NCBI RefSeq assembly: GCF_002127965.1 | Contig: NZ_CP018787.1 | Location: forward strand, 1,116,001-1,180,000 | Direction: 5' to 3' | Source of the DNA: Oxalobacter formigenes | Lineage (GTDB): Bacteria > Pseudomonadota > Gammaproteobacteria > Burkholderiales > Burkholderiaceae_D | DNA length: 64,000 nucleotides | Shown: one piece after another, positions 34,884 through 43,166 of the stretch | How the letters are laid out: the number at the start of each line of letters is the position of its first letter | How positions within the stretch are numbered: position 1 is the stretch's first letter | Made by a program: the position numbers and the translations under genes | The notes under the pieces: generated by a model | Told to the model about the DNA's origin: nothing | What the model saw: only the letters and a program-made list of their open reading frames with translations | The model's database searches: none

Positions 34884-35356
34884 TGAGCGTTGTCATTAAA
34901 AGAGCGGATGAGTCGCAGTTGCGCGATCTGGTTCGATTGATCTCAGAATTCTGGAACGAAGTGGCAACTTGCGCCAGCCTGAACGGTTTTGAACCTGACT
35001 CCGGAAAAATTGAAGCCGAACTGCTCGAATTTCTGGATATGCCCGATTATGCTGTTTTGATGGCAACGACGCCAAAAGGGCATCCGCTGGGGTTTGTTTC
35101 GGTTTTTCAGATGCCGGTCCAGTTGCGTGAAGAACCTTACGCCATTCTTGACAAATTGTACGTTCGCCCCGATTACCGCCGCCGGAAAATCGCGCATCAG
35201 CTCGTGGAAGAAGCGAAGTTTTTTGCAAGGTCTCGCAAATGCAAACGTTTGCAATCGACTTTTCCGGCCCATTTTGCCTTGCCTGATGCGCTGGCTTTTT
35301 TCAGGGCGGAACGGTTTTACGAAACGGGCGGCCGAAAGCACAAGCTAGCCATCTGA
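34883..35356 (+). CDS. GNAT family N-acetyltransferase
   Basis: 157 aa. Acetyl-CoA-dependent transferase: GFVSVFQMPVQLREEPYAIL (motif D), the acetyl-CoA-binding motif A LDKLYVRPDYRRRKIAHQLVEEAKFFA (the R-x-x-G-x-G/A position reads RRRKIA) and the C-terminal DALAFFRAERFYETGG. It overlaps the lipoprotein stop by one base (ATGA). Substrate unknown. It is followed by a strong bidirectional terminator. Confidence 0.88.
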   Translation: MSVVIKRADESQLRDLVRLISEFWNEVATCASLNGFEPDSGKIEAELLEFLDMPDYAVLMATTPKGHPLGFVSVFQMPVQLREEPYAILDKLYVRPDYRRRKIAHQLVEEAKFFARSRKCKRLQSTFPAHFALPDALAFFRAERFYETGGRKHKLAI

Positions 35357-35389
35357 TTCCGTTATCACTTTTATCCGCACCAGAAATTG

Positions 35390-35422
35390 AAAAAGCCATC
35401 ATTTGTTTTATGATGGCTTTTT
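35390..35422. terminator. Bidirectional terminator between the GNAT gene and homospermidine synthase
   Basis: Perfect 13-bp inverted repeat AAAAAGCCATCAT / ATGATGGCTTTTT, 7-base loop. Serves convergent genes. Confidence 0.9.
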
Positions 35423-35443
35423 GTTTTATGACCGTTGTGCCGA

Positions 35444-36856
35444 TCAACTGGCGACCCGGATATTTTTGAATTGCCATGGGTCACTCTTATCGATGTCTTC
35501 TTCAAACGGCCAGTTCCGGTTTTCCAGAGGTGTCCATTTTCCGTAAGACCCGACGATTTCACCAAGGAAAGGACGGGCGATTTCAAGCATGCGCTCATGA
35601 TCGATGTCATCCGGTTCGATAACGCCCATGTCGGGATTGTCTATGGCCCAGATGACGCCTGCGAGGACGCCTGCCGCGACCTGAAGGCTGGTGGCATTGT
35701 TGTGGGGAGTGCTTTCCCGGGCCTGATCGATGGTGAGATGCGATCCGAGCCAGTAAACGCCTTTTTCGTTACCCATCAGCAAAACACCCAGCTCATCATG
35801 GCCTTCTTCAATTTCATCACGCATCAGACGTTTGACGGGCTGTTCCTGCCAGTTTTTTCCTGCCAGCTCGTGCATGGACAGGACGGCGTCGTCACATGGA
35901 TGATAGGCATAATGTACTGTCGGGCGATAGACGATTTTGCCGTTTTCGCGGACGGTCAGGTAATCGGCAATCGAGATCGATTCGGAATGCGTGATCAGAA
36001 AGCCGTGATACGCGCCTTCAAGCGGTGTCCAGCTGCGCACCTTGACGCCTGCGCCGGGCGTGTTGAGGTAGATGGCGGCCTTGCAGCCGGATTCATGCTC
36101 GCCGGCGTCGGATGGCCAGTGTTTTTCGTGTGTTCCCCAGCCGAGTTCGGCGGGCTGCAATCCTTCGCCGATGAAACCGTCGATAGACCATGTATTGACG
36201 AATTCATTCCGTTTTTTGCGCACGGATGTATTCTGGGTATCTCGCTCGGCAACGTGGATGGTTTTGATGCCGAGTTGGCGGGCAAGGTTTGCCCACTCCT
36301 CTTTTGTCGTTGGCCTGTCAGTGATACCGTTGTCTCTGGCGACGTCAAGGAGTGCCTGTTTCAGAAAACCGGAGACCAGACCGGGGTTGGCACCCTGACA
36401 GACGATGGCGGTCGGGCCGCCTTTTATGGATCGTCCCAGTGCAAGCGCTTCTTCACGCAGGGCATAGTTGGATCGTTCCGATGCCGATGAGCCGGTGTCG
36501 GTGTAGCCGCCTTCCCAGGGTTCGATGGATGTATCGATGTAGAGCGCCTCTTTTTCCCGGCATAGTCCGATTAATGCCAGACTGGAGACGAAAACGGAAA
36601 GATTGACGAGAAAATCGCCTCTTTTGAGCAGCGGGTCCAGTATGGAACGGTAATTTTCCTGTGTCAGCCGGATCTCTCGATATTCGATGCCATATTTTTC
36701 AGCGATTTTTTCATGGTCGGGATCAGCTGCGACAACCTTGATTCGATCCGGTGTTACCGGGAGGTGTCGCAAAAATAACGGGAGAACACCTTTGGCTATG
36801 CTGCCGAATCCGACAAAAACGATATTTCCCGTGAAGTTTGCGAGTTTTTTTTCCAA
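35444..36856 (-). CDS. hss: Homospermidine synthase
   Basis: 470 aa. NAD-dependent enzyme that makes sym-homospermidine from two putrescine units (or putrescine and spermidine). The N-terminal Rossmann segment is NIVFVGFGSIAKGVLPLFL; further blocks are LYIDTSIEPWEGGY, GPTAIVCQGANPGLVSGFLK and the C-terminal catalytic part with STPHNNATSLQVAAGVLAG and PDDIDHERMLEIARP. It belongs to the bacterial Saccharop_dh/Hss group with the expected length. The 246-base upstream gap to 37102 carries a terminator-like hairpin but no recognised operator. A cytosolic polyamine function is well supported by family. Confidence 0.92.
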   Translation of the reverse strand: MEKKLANFTGNIVFVGFGSIAKGVLPLFLRHLPVTPDRIKVVAADPDHEKIAEKYGIEYREIRLTQENYRSILDPLLKRGDFLVNLSVFVSSLALIGLCREKEALYIDTSIEPWEGGYTDTGSSASERSNYALREEALALGRSIKGGPTAIVCQGANPGLVSGFLKQALLDVARDNGITDRPTTKEEWANLARQLGIKTIHVAERDTQNTSVRKKRNEFVNTWSIDGFIGEGLQPAELGWGTHEKHWPSDAGEHESGCKAAIYLNTPGAGVKVRSWTPLEGAYHGFLITHSESISIADYLTVRENGKIVYRPTVHYAYHPCDDAVLSMHELAGKNWQEQPVKRLMRDEIEEGHDELGVLLMGNEKGVYWLGSHLTIDQARESTPHNNATSLQVAAGVLAGVIWAIDNPDMGVIEPDDIDHERMLEIARPFLGEIVGSYGKWTPLENRNWPFEEDIDKSDPWQFKNIRVAS

Positions 36857-37102
36857 TTTATTTCCTTCATGCGGTTTTTCTTCCTGACAAATTCAGGAGA
36901 AAAGAGGTTGAACAAAATGGCCGTAACAATGACACTTTTGCCAATCATATCGCTTTATAAGGACATGAAAGCAAAAGAAGGAGGGATGCGTTATTTTAAG
37001 TCAATTTTGAAGTAAATTGATGTGTTGCGTGAATCTTCCCGCCAATTATGGTGAAATAAGGGAAGATTTTTTAAAATTAAACCGGTTTATTGATGATCTT
37101 CT
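36857..37102. other. Divergent intergenic region between homospermidine synthase and the regulator gene
   Basis: 246 bases with no gene. It contains the hairpin at 37032-37072 and presumably the promoters of both flanking genes. Confidence 0.5.
37032..37072 (+). terminator. Terminator-like hairpin just before the response-regulator-like gene
   Basis: 9-bp inverted repeat AATCTTCCC (37032-37040) and GGGAAGATT (37060-37068) with a 19-base loop, followed by a T run, 30 bases before the ATG at 37103. It may be an attenuator in the leader or the end of a short transcript. See findings. Confidence 0.55.
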
Positions 37103-37807
37103 ATGAAAATTCTGCTTTTCGGTCCGGACAAATCTTCCGTTTTGAAACTGGCCAGTCCGCTGGAAGCGGCCGGGTTCGATTGTGACATACTGTTCACGCA
37201 AAAGAAGATGGTGGAGTTTCTGTCACGGATATCCACTTATGATTTCCCGGGAGTGGTGATTTTGGGAGAGGGCATTTCCGGCAAGGTGAGATCGTCTTTT
37301 CTGGAACAGGTTACTGAAATGGTTTTTTCTTTTCCTGTTTTGCATGTTGTGTCGCCTGACGCGTTCGAGACGATTTTCGAGGGGATGGCAACGAAAATGA
37401 TGGACTACATTTGTCTGCCTGTCCGGTCAAAGGAGTTGGTTACACGTACAGGGATACTGATCCGGCAGGCTTACCCGGAAAGGGTCGAAGAGCAGACGCT
37501 TCGATACGGACCTTATGTTTTTTCGCGTTATCCTGACCGGGCAAGTTTCAGGGGACGCAATATCCCTCTGTCCGCAAAAGAGTACCGTCTTGGACGGTTT
37601 TTTTTCGATCATCTCGGAAAACCCCTTTCGAGAATGACCCTGAGTGAAGCGATCTGGAATTCGGAAGAAGACGAATTCAGCCGGACAATCGATACGCACG
37701 TGTCAAGAGTGCGAAACAAACTGGCGCTGAATGAAAAGAACGGGTTTTCGCTGGAACAGGTTTATGGCTTCGGGTATCAGTTAACGGCTGTTCAGGCATT
37801 GGTTTGA
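37103..37807 (+). CDS. OmpR/PhoB-type DNA-binding protein with degenerate receiver domain
   Basis: 234 aa. The C-terminal half has the winged-helix OmpR pattern: PLSAKEYRLGRFFFDHLGKPL, LSEAIWNSEEDEFSRTIDTHVSRVRNKL and VYGFGYQL. The N-terminal ~120 residues have the alternating pattern of a receiver domain, but the phosphoryl-acceptor Asp is missing: the beta3 end reads VVILGEGISG where typical regulators have a LD motif, and the N-terminal acid pair is only PDK. No partner kinase is next to it. Likely an orphan, phosphorylation-independent regulator. Own promoter not identified. Confidence 0.82.
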   Translation: MKILLFGPDKSSVLKLASPLEAAGFDCDILFTQKKMVEFLSRISTYDFPGVVILGEGISGKVRSSFLEQVTEMVFSFPVLHVVSPDAFETIFEGMATKMMDYICLPVRSKELVTRTGILIRQAYPERVEEQTLRYGPYVFSRYPDRASFRGRNIPLSAKEYRLGRFFFDHLGKPLSRMTLSEAIWNSEEDEFSRTIDTHVSRVRNKLALNEKNGFSLEQVYGFGYQLTAVQALV

Positions 37808-37910
37808 ATGTCAAAACTGTATTTAATCGGGCTTGCCGCTTAATGGATGGGCACTGTTCATTTATAATGTCCGCTTATTCCGATTGCAGTACCTGGAGCG
37901 ACTTTTTTCA

Positions 37911-38999
37911 ATGACAATGAAACCATCAATGCTGGCCAAACTGGAACAGCTGGCCAACCGCCTGACAGAAATCGATGAATTGCTGATGCAGCCCGATGTT
38001 GCATCCGATCAGGACAATTATCGCAAACTCTCCAAAGAGCATGCCGAACTGGGACCTGTCGTCGCCCTGTACAATGATTATGTTCAGGTTCAGGCAGATG
38101 TTGATGCGGCGCAGGAAATGCTGGCCGACCCTGAAATGAAGGAATTCGCACAGGAAGAGATTTCAGCTGCGGAAGGGAAGATGACGGCGATCGAAGACGA
38201 TTTGCAGCTTATGCTTTTGCCGAAAGATCCCAATGACGACAAGAATATTTTTCTTGAAATCCGTGCCGGTACTGGTGGCGATGAATCGGCGCTGTTTGCC
38301 GCCGATCTGCTTCGTATGTATTCCCGTTTTGCCGAAAAGAACCGCTGGAAGGTCGAGATCGTTTCGGCATCTGAATCGGAACTGGGCGGATATCGTGAAG
38401 TGATCGTCCGTCTGATCGGCAACGACGTTTATTCCAGACTGAAATTCGAATCAGGCGGCCATCGGGTGCAACGTGTTCCTGTGACGGAAACGCAGGGACG
38501 TATCCATACGTCGGCCTGTACGGTTGCCGTGATGCCCGAAGCGGACGATGTCAGCGACGTGCATATCAATCCGGCGGATATCCGGATCGACACTTTCCGC
38601 GCTTCCGGTGCCGGTGGCCAGCATATCAACAAGACGGATTCGGCGATCCGGATTACCCATTTCCCGACTGGGATCGTGGTCGAGTGTCAGGATGATCGCA
38701 GCCAGCACAAGAACAAGGCACAGGCCATGCAGGTTCTCGCTGCACGCATCAAGGACAGGCAGATGCAGGAACAGCATGCGAAGGAGGCGGCTACCCGCAA
38801 GAGCCTGATCGGTTCCGGGGATCGCAGCGAACGCATCCGGACATACAATTATCCGCAGGGACGCGTGACCGACCACCGCATCAATCTGACCTTGTACAAG
38901 CTCGAGTTCATTATGGATGGCGATATGGACGAACTGGTCAATGCGCTGGCGGCGGAACATCGTGCCGAATTGCTGGCAGAAATGGCGGAAGGTACCTGA
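37911..38999 (+). CDS. prfA: Peptide chain release factor 1
   Basis: 362 aa from ATG 37911. It recognises UAA and UAG. The codon-recognition PxT element is RVPVTETQG, and the catalytic GGQ lies in [19 protein letters not shown]. The N-terminus [14 protein letters not shown] with the usual RF1 start favours 37911 or 37917 over the longer ATG 37833. The GGAG site at 37894 supports 37911. Downstream order prfA-dsbB-prmC: prmC methylates the Gln of GGQ in this very protein. This is a common gene-function pairing. Confidence 0.96.
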   Translation: MTMKPSMLAKLEQLANRLTEIDELLMQPDVASDQDNYRKLSKEHAELGPVVALYNDYVQVQADVDAAQEMLADPEMKEFAQEEISAAEGKMTAIEDDLQLMLLPKDPNDDKNIFLEIRAGTGGDESALFAADLLRMYSRFAEKNRWKVEIVSASESELGGYREVIVRLIGNDVYSRLKFESGGHRVQRVPVTETQGRIHTSACTVAVMPEADDVSDVHINPADIRIDTFRASGAGGQHINKTDSAIRITHFPTGIVVECQDDRSQHKNKAQAMQVLAARIKDRQMQEQHAKEAATRKSLIGSGDRSERIRTYNYPQGRVTDHRINLTLYKLEFIMDGDMDELVNALAAEHRAELLAEMAEGT

Positions 39000-39090
39000 T
39001 TTTTGCCTGAAATCAAGCCCTTGTGACTAATTTCACAAAAAGCGGACGAAGCGGTTGCCCGGTTATGAATTGGGTAGTATAAGTCTGATC

Positions 39091-39555
39091 ATGATGAGAT
39101 CCCGACATTTTTTCATTGCCATTTCATTTCTGTGCATCGCATGCATTCTGTTTGCGCTGTATCTCCAGCTTGTCTGGAGGGTGCTGCCCTGTCCGATGTG
39201 CGTCTTGCAGCGATACGCTTTTATCGGTGTCGCCGTCTGCTGCATAACAGGTTTTCTGACGAAAAAGGTGCGTTTCATGGCCTTTCTCGCTTTTATCGTT
39301 TCATTGATCGGAATGGGACTGGCGTTTTACCAGTTATGGGTCATTTCCCATCCGGATATCCAGTGCGGTCGCGATCCGCTGGAACAGGCGATCAATAATT
39401 TATGGACAGCAAAGGCCATGCCGGTTCTCTTTCGTTCCGAAAGTCTCTGCGGTGATTTTCTGGAACCGATTATCGGCCTGACGCCCCCGCAATGGTCGCT
39501 CATCTGGTTCTTTATCTTTGCCGTGGTCTTTGTCCGGATCATGCGCAGGGGATAA
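39091..39555 (+). CDS. dsbB: Disulfide bond formation protein B
   Basis: 154 aa from ATG 39091 (ATG 39094 also possible; an upstream TTG is unlikely). Four-helix inner-membrane quinone reductase that reoxidises DsbA. The first periplasmic Cys pair is LPCPMCVLQR (CxxC) after the first helix; the second is SHPDIQCGRD and SESLCGDF. QR next to the Cys pair contacts quinone. It lies between prfA and prmC. Confidence 0.93.
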   Translation: MMRSRHFFIAISFLCIACILFALYLQLVWRVLPCPMCVLQRYAFIGVAVCCITGFLTKKVRFMAFLAFIVSLIGMGLAFYQLWVISHPDIQCGRDPLEQAINNLWTAKAMPVLFRSESLCGDFLEPIIGLTPPQWSLIWFFIFAVVFVRIMRRG

Positions 39556-39561
39556 TTTTTT

Positions 39562-40437
39562 ATGTGTTCTGAAAACTCTGCTGGTGCGGCTGTACGTATG
39601 TCTGACATTGAAGCGGGCATGACGATCCGGTCGCTTTTTTCCACTGTGCCGCTCGATCCACTGGAATTGAGGATTTTGCTGGAATATGCCATCGGCTTTT
39701 CACGAGTCAAGCTGATCACCCATTCGGATCATCCATTAACGACGGAACAGGCAAAAGCCCTCTCGGACGTGGTGTCAAGACGCGTTTGTGGTGAACCGGT
39801 TGCATATATTACCGGGAAACGTGAATTTTTCGGGCTGTCTTTCGCGGTCTGCCCTGATGTCCTCATCCCACGGCCGGAGACGGAATTGCTGGTCGAGCTG
39901 GCTCTGGAACGCTTGCCTCATGGCGGGAAGATTGTCGATATGGGAACCGGTTCCGGTGCGATAGCGATTGCCATAGCCAGTGAGAGACCGGATGCACATG
40001 TCTTTGCGACGGATGTGTCGGAAAAGGCGTTGAATATGGCGACGCATAATGCTCTGGCGCTATTGAAAGGGAAGCAGACTGTCCATTTTTCCGCGGGAAA
40101 CTGGTTCTATGCTCTGAAAAACGTGAATGAAACCTTTGATCTGATTGTGTCCAATCCGCCTTATATCGATTCGAAGGACGATCATTTGCAAAAAGGGGAT
40201 TTGCGTTTTGAACCGGTCGGTGCATTGACGGATCATGCCGATGGCTTGTCGGCCCTGAAGATTCTGGTTTCGGGCGCACAGGCTTATTTGAAACGGGGGG
40301 GCTGGCTGTTGATGGAACACGGTTATGATCAGGCCGTAGCGGTGAGAGCGTTGCTTGCCAGAGCCGGGTTTGAAGAGGTGCAAAGCTGGAAGGATCTGGC
40401 CGGTATCGGGCGGGTCAGCGGAGGAAAGCGGAAATAG
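39562..40437 (+). CDS. prmC: Release factor glutamine methyltransferase PrmC
   Basis: 291 aa. N5-methylates Gln of the GGQ motif in RF1/RF2. It has VDMGTGSGAIAIAIA (SAM motif I), FATDVSEKAL, and the catalytic SNPPYIDSKD (NPPY). The N-terminal recognition domain is slightly extended: the ATG at 39562 gives about 20 extra residues and ATG 39598 (MSDIE) gives the commoner length. Adjacent prfA fits its substrate. Followed by a bidirectional terminator. Confidence 0.94.
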   Translation: MCSENSAGAAVRMSDIEAGMTIRSLFSTVPLDPLELRILLEYAIGFSRVKLITHSDHPLTTEQAKALSDVVSRRVCGEPVAYITGKREFFGLSFAVCPDVLIPRPETELLVELALERLPHGGKIVDMGTGSGAIAIAIASERPDAHVFATDVSEKALNMATHNALALLKGKQTVHFSAGNWFYALKNVNETFDLIVSNPPYIDSKDDHLQKGDLRFEPVGALTDHADGLSALKILVSGAQAYLKRGGWLLMEHGYDQAVAVRALLARAGFEEVQSWKDLAGIGRVSGGKRK

Positions 40438-40471
40438 TTTCAGATTCCGGAAAGCGGAGTGTTTTTCCAGT

Positions 40472-40500
40472 AAAAAAGCAGGCATTACGCCTGCTTTTTT
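40472..40500. terminator. Bidirectional terminator between prmC and the heme operon
   Basis: Perfect 12-bp inverted repeat AAAAAAGCAGGC / GCCTGCTTTTTT, loop ATTAC. Shared by convergent operons. Confidence 0.92.
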
Positions 40501-40521
40501 ACTGCCTGTTTGTCATGGGAT

Positions 40522-42255
40522 TCAGGCAAGGGCGACCCGAAGGTTTTCGTTCGGAATTTCAAGGGGTTTCCTGTTCCAGAGATCGATCCGCCGATAGTTT
40601 CCGAGGCCTTTCGGTTCACGGTGGGCAATGACGATAAATCCGGTGTCGGGAAGGGAGGTTCTCAACAGGCGATAGAGTTGTTCTTCCGCTTCGGCATCCA
40701 GAGAACTGGTCGCTTCGTCGAGGAAAACCCATTCCGGTCGGGTAGCCAGAATACGTGCCACCATGAGCCGTTGTTGTTCTCCGCCTGAAAGGCGATAGTC
40801 GCTGCCGAGTTCGGTCGCCTGCCTGAGCTGTTCTTCGTGACGTGGGCAGGTCAGGCCGACTTTTTTGATCAGTTCCCGGATAGTTTCCGGGTTTTCAGGT
40901 TTGTCGGGATAAGCGATACATTCCGCCAGACTGCCTAAAGGCAGATAGGCTTTTTGCGGAAGAAAAAGCGTTTTGCCAGGAGGCAGGGAAACTTGTCCTT
41001 CACAGTGCGGCCAGATGCCGGAAAGGGTTTTCAACAATGTCGATTTGCCGATACCGGATGGCCCGTCGATCCAGACGGCTTCACCGGATTTGACAATCAG
41101 TTCAGGCAGGTGCAGCAGATTTTCGCCAGCCGGATCGCGTACTGTCAGATCGCGGATGTGCAATTGTTTGTCGGCAGATCGGTTCCATTCTATTGGAGAA
41201 GGTTCCTTGCCGATCGCTTCGGCCTGCTGCATGAAAGATGCCAGACGGTTGGCGGTGGCGGACAGTTCGGCCAGTTCCTTGTATGAAAAGATGAACCATG
41301 ACAGCGTGGTGACCAGCCGGGTGAAGGCCGATCCCAGCTGCATCAGTCCGCCAAGAGCCACATATCCCATAAGATACGCCGGAAAGGCGAGAAAAAGCGG
41401 GATGCGCAAAACGGTCATGAAATAAGGACGGGTGAAAATGCCCAGGATGAATTCCCGGTTGATCAGGTGTCGCCAGTTTTCAAGGATGCGCTTGTATCGT
41501 CGGTCAATGATGTTCCGCTCGGCTTCTTCGCCGTTTTCAAGAGCGACTGCCTCTTTCGATTCCCGTATACGCGCCAGTGCGAAACGCATGTCGGCTTCAC
41601 GATGTTGCTGGATGACGTTCAGCTTCATGAGAGGTGCACCCATCCAGTGGGTGAGCCCGCTGGAAATAAGGACGTAAATCGGAGCAGTCCATACGAGGTA
41701 GTGTTCGATAACGACCGGTGTTCCAAAGAGCGTGAAGGCTATCGGGAATGCCGAGAGTTTCCAGAGCAGGGCAATATAGGTGGTGAGCCCGACGAGACCG
41801 GTGAACAGGTCAAGGACTTTTCCGGTCAATCTGTCGACGAAAATCCGGCAGTCTTCGGAAATGCGCTGGTCAGGATTGTCCAGTGGCGAATTTTCATCGG
41901 TATTCAGATGCCAGTAGGCCTTGTTGGAGAACCACCGTTCCAGCGAGGCCTGCGTCAGGGTGGTTCTCCACCGGATCTGGACAAGCTGGCGGATATAGGT
42001 GGCGATCAGGTACTGGGACGCGCTCGCAAGGGTAATGACGCCGACTACACCGATTTGCCAGAGCGCGGCCTGGGCATCGTATTTTTCCAGTGCACTGAAG
42101 AAATCCTTGTTCCAGGTAATCATTTTCAGGGTCAGCTGGATTTCGACCAGATTCAGGGCCAGTACGATGAAGCAGTAAAGAATGCCGATTTTTCCACCAG
42201 GCCCCTTGATGCAGAGGGAGGTGAGGGAGGCAATGCGTTTTAAAGTGCTATTCAT
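40522..42255 (-). CDS. ABC transporter, fused permease and ATPase (SbmA/BacA-YddA type)
   Basis: 577 aa from ATG 42255. The N-terminal part has several membrane segments of the ABC_membrane_2 kind (GILYCFIVLALNLVEIQLTL, LFTGLVGLTTYIALLWKL, LVWTAPIYVLISSGLTHW); a cytosolic ATPase follows with Walker A GPSGIGKSTLLKTL, signature RLSGGEQQRLMVA and Walker B WVFLDEATSSLDAEAE. The order EEAERNIIDRRYKRILENW is typical of YddA/BacA proteins. It is the last gene of the tonB-exbBD-receptor operon and overlaps chaN by 8 bases, suggesting a role in movement of heme or a heme product, although the family also moves peptides, vitamin B12 and siderophores. The substrate is unknown. Confidence 0.85.
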   Translation of the reverse strand: MNSTLKRIASLTSLCIKGPGGKIGILYCFIVLALNLVEIQLTLKMITWNKDFFSALEKYDAQAALWQIGVVGVITLASASQYLIATYIRQLVQIRWRTTLTQASLERWFSNKAYWHLNTDENSPLDNPDQRISEDCRIFVDRLTGKVLDLFTGLVGLTTYIALLWKLSAFPIAFTLFGTPVVIEHYLVWTAPIYVLISSGLTHWMGAPLMKLNVIQQHREADMRFALARIRESKEAVALENGEEAERNIIDRRYKRILENWRHLINREFILGIFTRPYFMTVLRIPLFLAFPAYLMGYVALGGLMQLGSAFTRLVTTLSWFIFSYKELAELSATANRLASFMQQAEAIGKEPSPIEWNRSADKQLHIRDLTVRDPAGENLLHLPELIVKSGEAVWIDGPSGIGKSTLLKTLSGIWPHCEGQVSLPPGKTLFLPQKAYLPLGSLAECIAYPDKPENPETIRELIKKVGLTCPRHEEQLRQATELGSDYRLSGGEQQRLMVARILATRPEWVFLDEATSSLDAEAEEQLYRLLRTSLPDTGFIVIAHREPKGLGNYRRIDLWNRKPLEIPNENLRVALA

Positions 42256-43156
42256 TTTGTGTTTTTTGGCTTTCCTTGTTTTTCGGCATGGCGATCCGGA
42301 CAGCCCGGGGTTCGGGCATGTCGATGCGGAAAACGGCATCGGCTATTTTCCTGTCGGGTTCGGGCTGCCACTGGTCTTCGTCCGATGTCAGCAATACGGC
42401 GGTATCGGTCATGCCGAGATCGGCAAGCTGATAGGGGGTTCCTTGTCCGTATTCGAGATGGCCACGACCGATAATGCCGATGACAACCGGTTTCGGGTCT
42501 CCTTCCGGGATTTCGTTCAAGGCATGGACGATGTTGCAGGCAAAAGCGCGATCCCATGTTTGCATGGCGCGCATGAACCGGTCCCTGTCATGCTCTGGCA
42601 TGGATTGGGAAGATGCCCTGGGGTCATGTTTGCGGTATCCTGCCAGACGCTCATGGTAGGCTTCGGTTGGCGGTGCGGCAGGTGTCAGACCGTCGCGTTC
42701 GGCTTCGGGGATGGCATCCCATCCCTGTTTGCCGACGCGGGTGACGAGTTCGCGGTAACAGTTCAGTGCCAGCATCCGGATTCTGTTTTGCCGGCAGAAA
42801 TGGAAGAGCGGCAGGTAAAGTTCCGGCAGAAAACCCCAGACGGAGAACCATTCCGATTTTTCAAGAAAAGTTTTCGTGTCCAGTTTCCCGTCCACCCATT
42901 CGTCAAGAACAGGTTGCAGGCGGCGCGGGAACATTTCGAAGCCCATCATCATGTTGGGGCGCAAGGCATAAATCGAGGCGGCCACATGAAGTTGCCAGCG
43001 ATGGACTTCGGCGATGTCATGTGTTTCGCCGAGCAAGACGACGGATTTTTTTGCCATTTCCTGCATCAGCGTCTGAAATGGCAGTGTTTTTCCCGTCATG
43101 GGATCGATCCATGTTGCCCGGGGATGCGAGACATGAGATTGTTTTTGTGCTGTCAT
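42248..43156 (-). CDS. ChaN-family heme-binding/iron-regulated protein
   Basis: 302 aa from ATG 43156, which follows GGAGAT at the right distance; ATG 43159 is adjacent. It belongs to the ChaN/Tiki-like group: VVLLGETHDIAEVHRWQLHV (catalytic-like GETHD), MMMGFEMFPRRLQPVL and VVIGIIGRGHLEYGQG at the C-terminus. Campylobacter ChaN binds heme as a dimer at the outer membrane. No signal peptide or lipobox is visible here, so cytosolic location is more likely, which is unusual and should be checked. It starts 10 bases after the receptor stop. Confidence 0.85.
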   Translation of the reverse strand: MTAQKQSHVSHPRATWIDPMTGKTLPFQTLMQEMAKKSVVLLGETHDIAEVHRWQLHVAASIYALRPNMMMGFEMFPRRLQPVLDEWVDGKLDTKTFLEKSEWFSVWGFLPELYLPLFHFCRQNRIRMLALNCYRELVTRVGKQGWDAIPEAERDGLTPAAPPTEAYHERLAGYRKHDPRASSQSMPEHDRDRFMRAMQTWDRAFACNIVHALNEIPEGDPKPVVIGIIGRGHLEYGQGTPYQLADLGMTDTAVLLTSDEDQWQPEPDRKIADAVFRIDMPEPRAVRIAMPKNKESQKTQNE

Positions 43157-43166
43157 CATATCTCCA

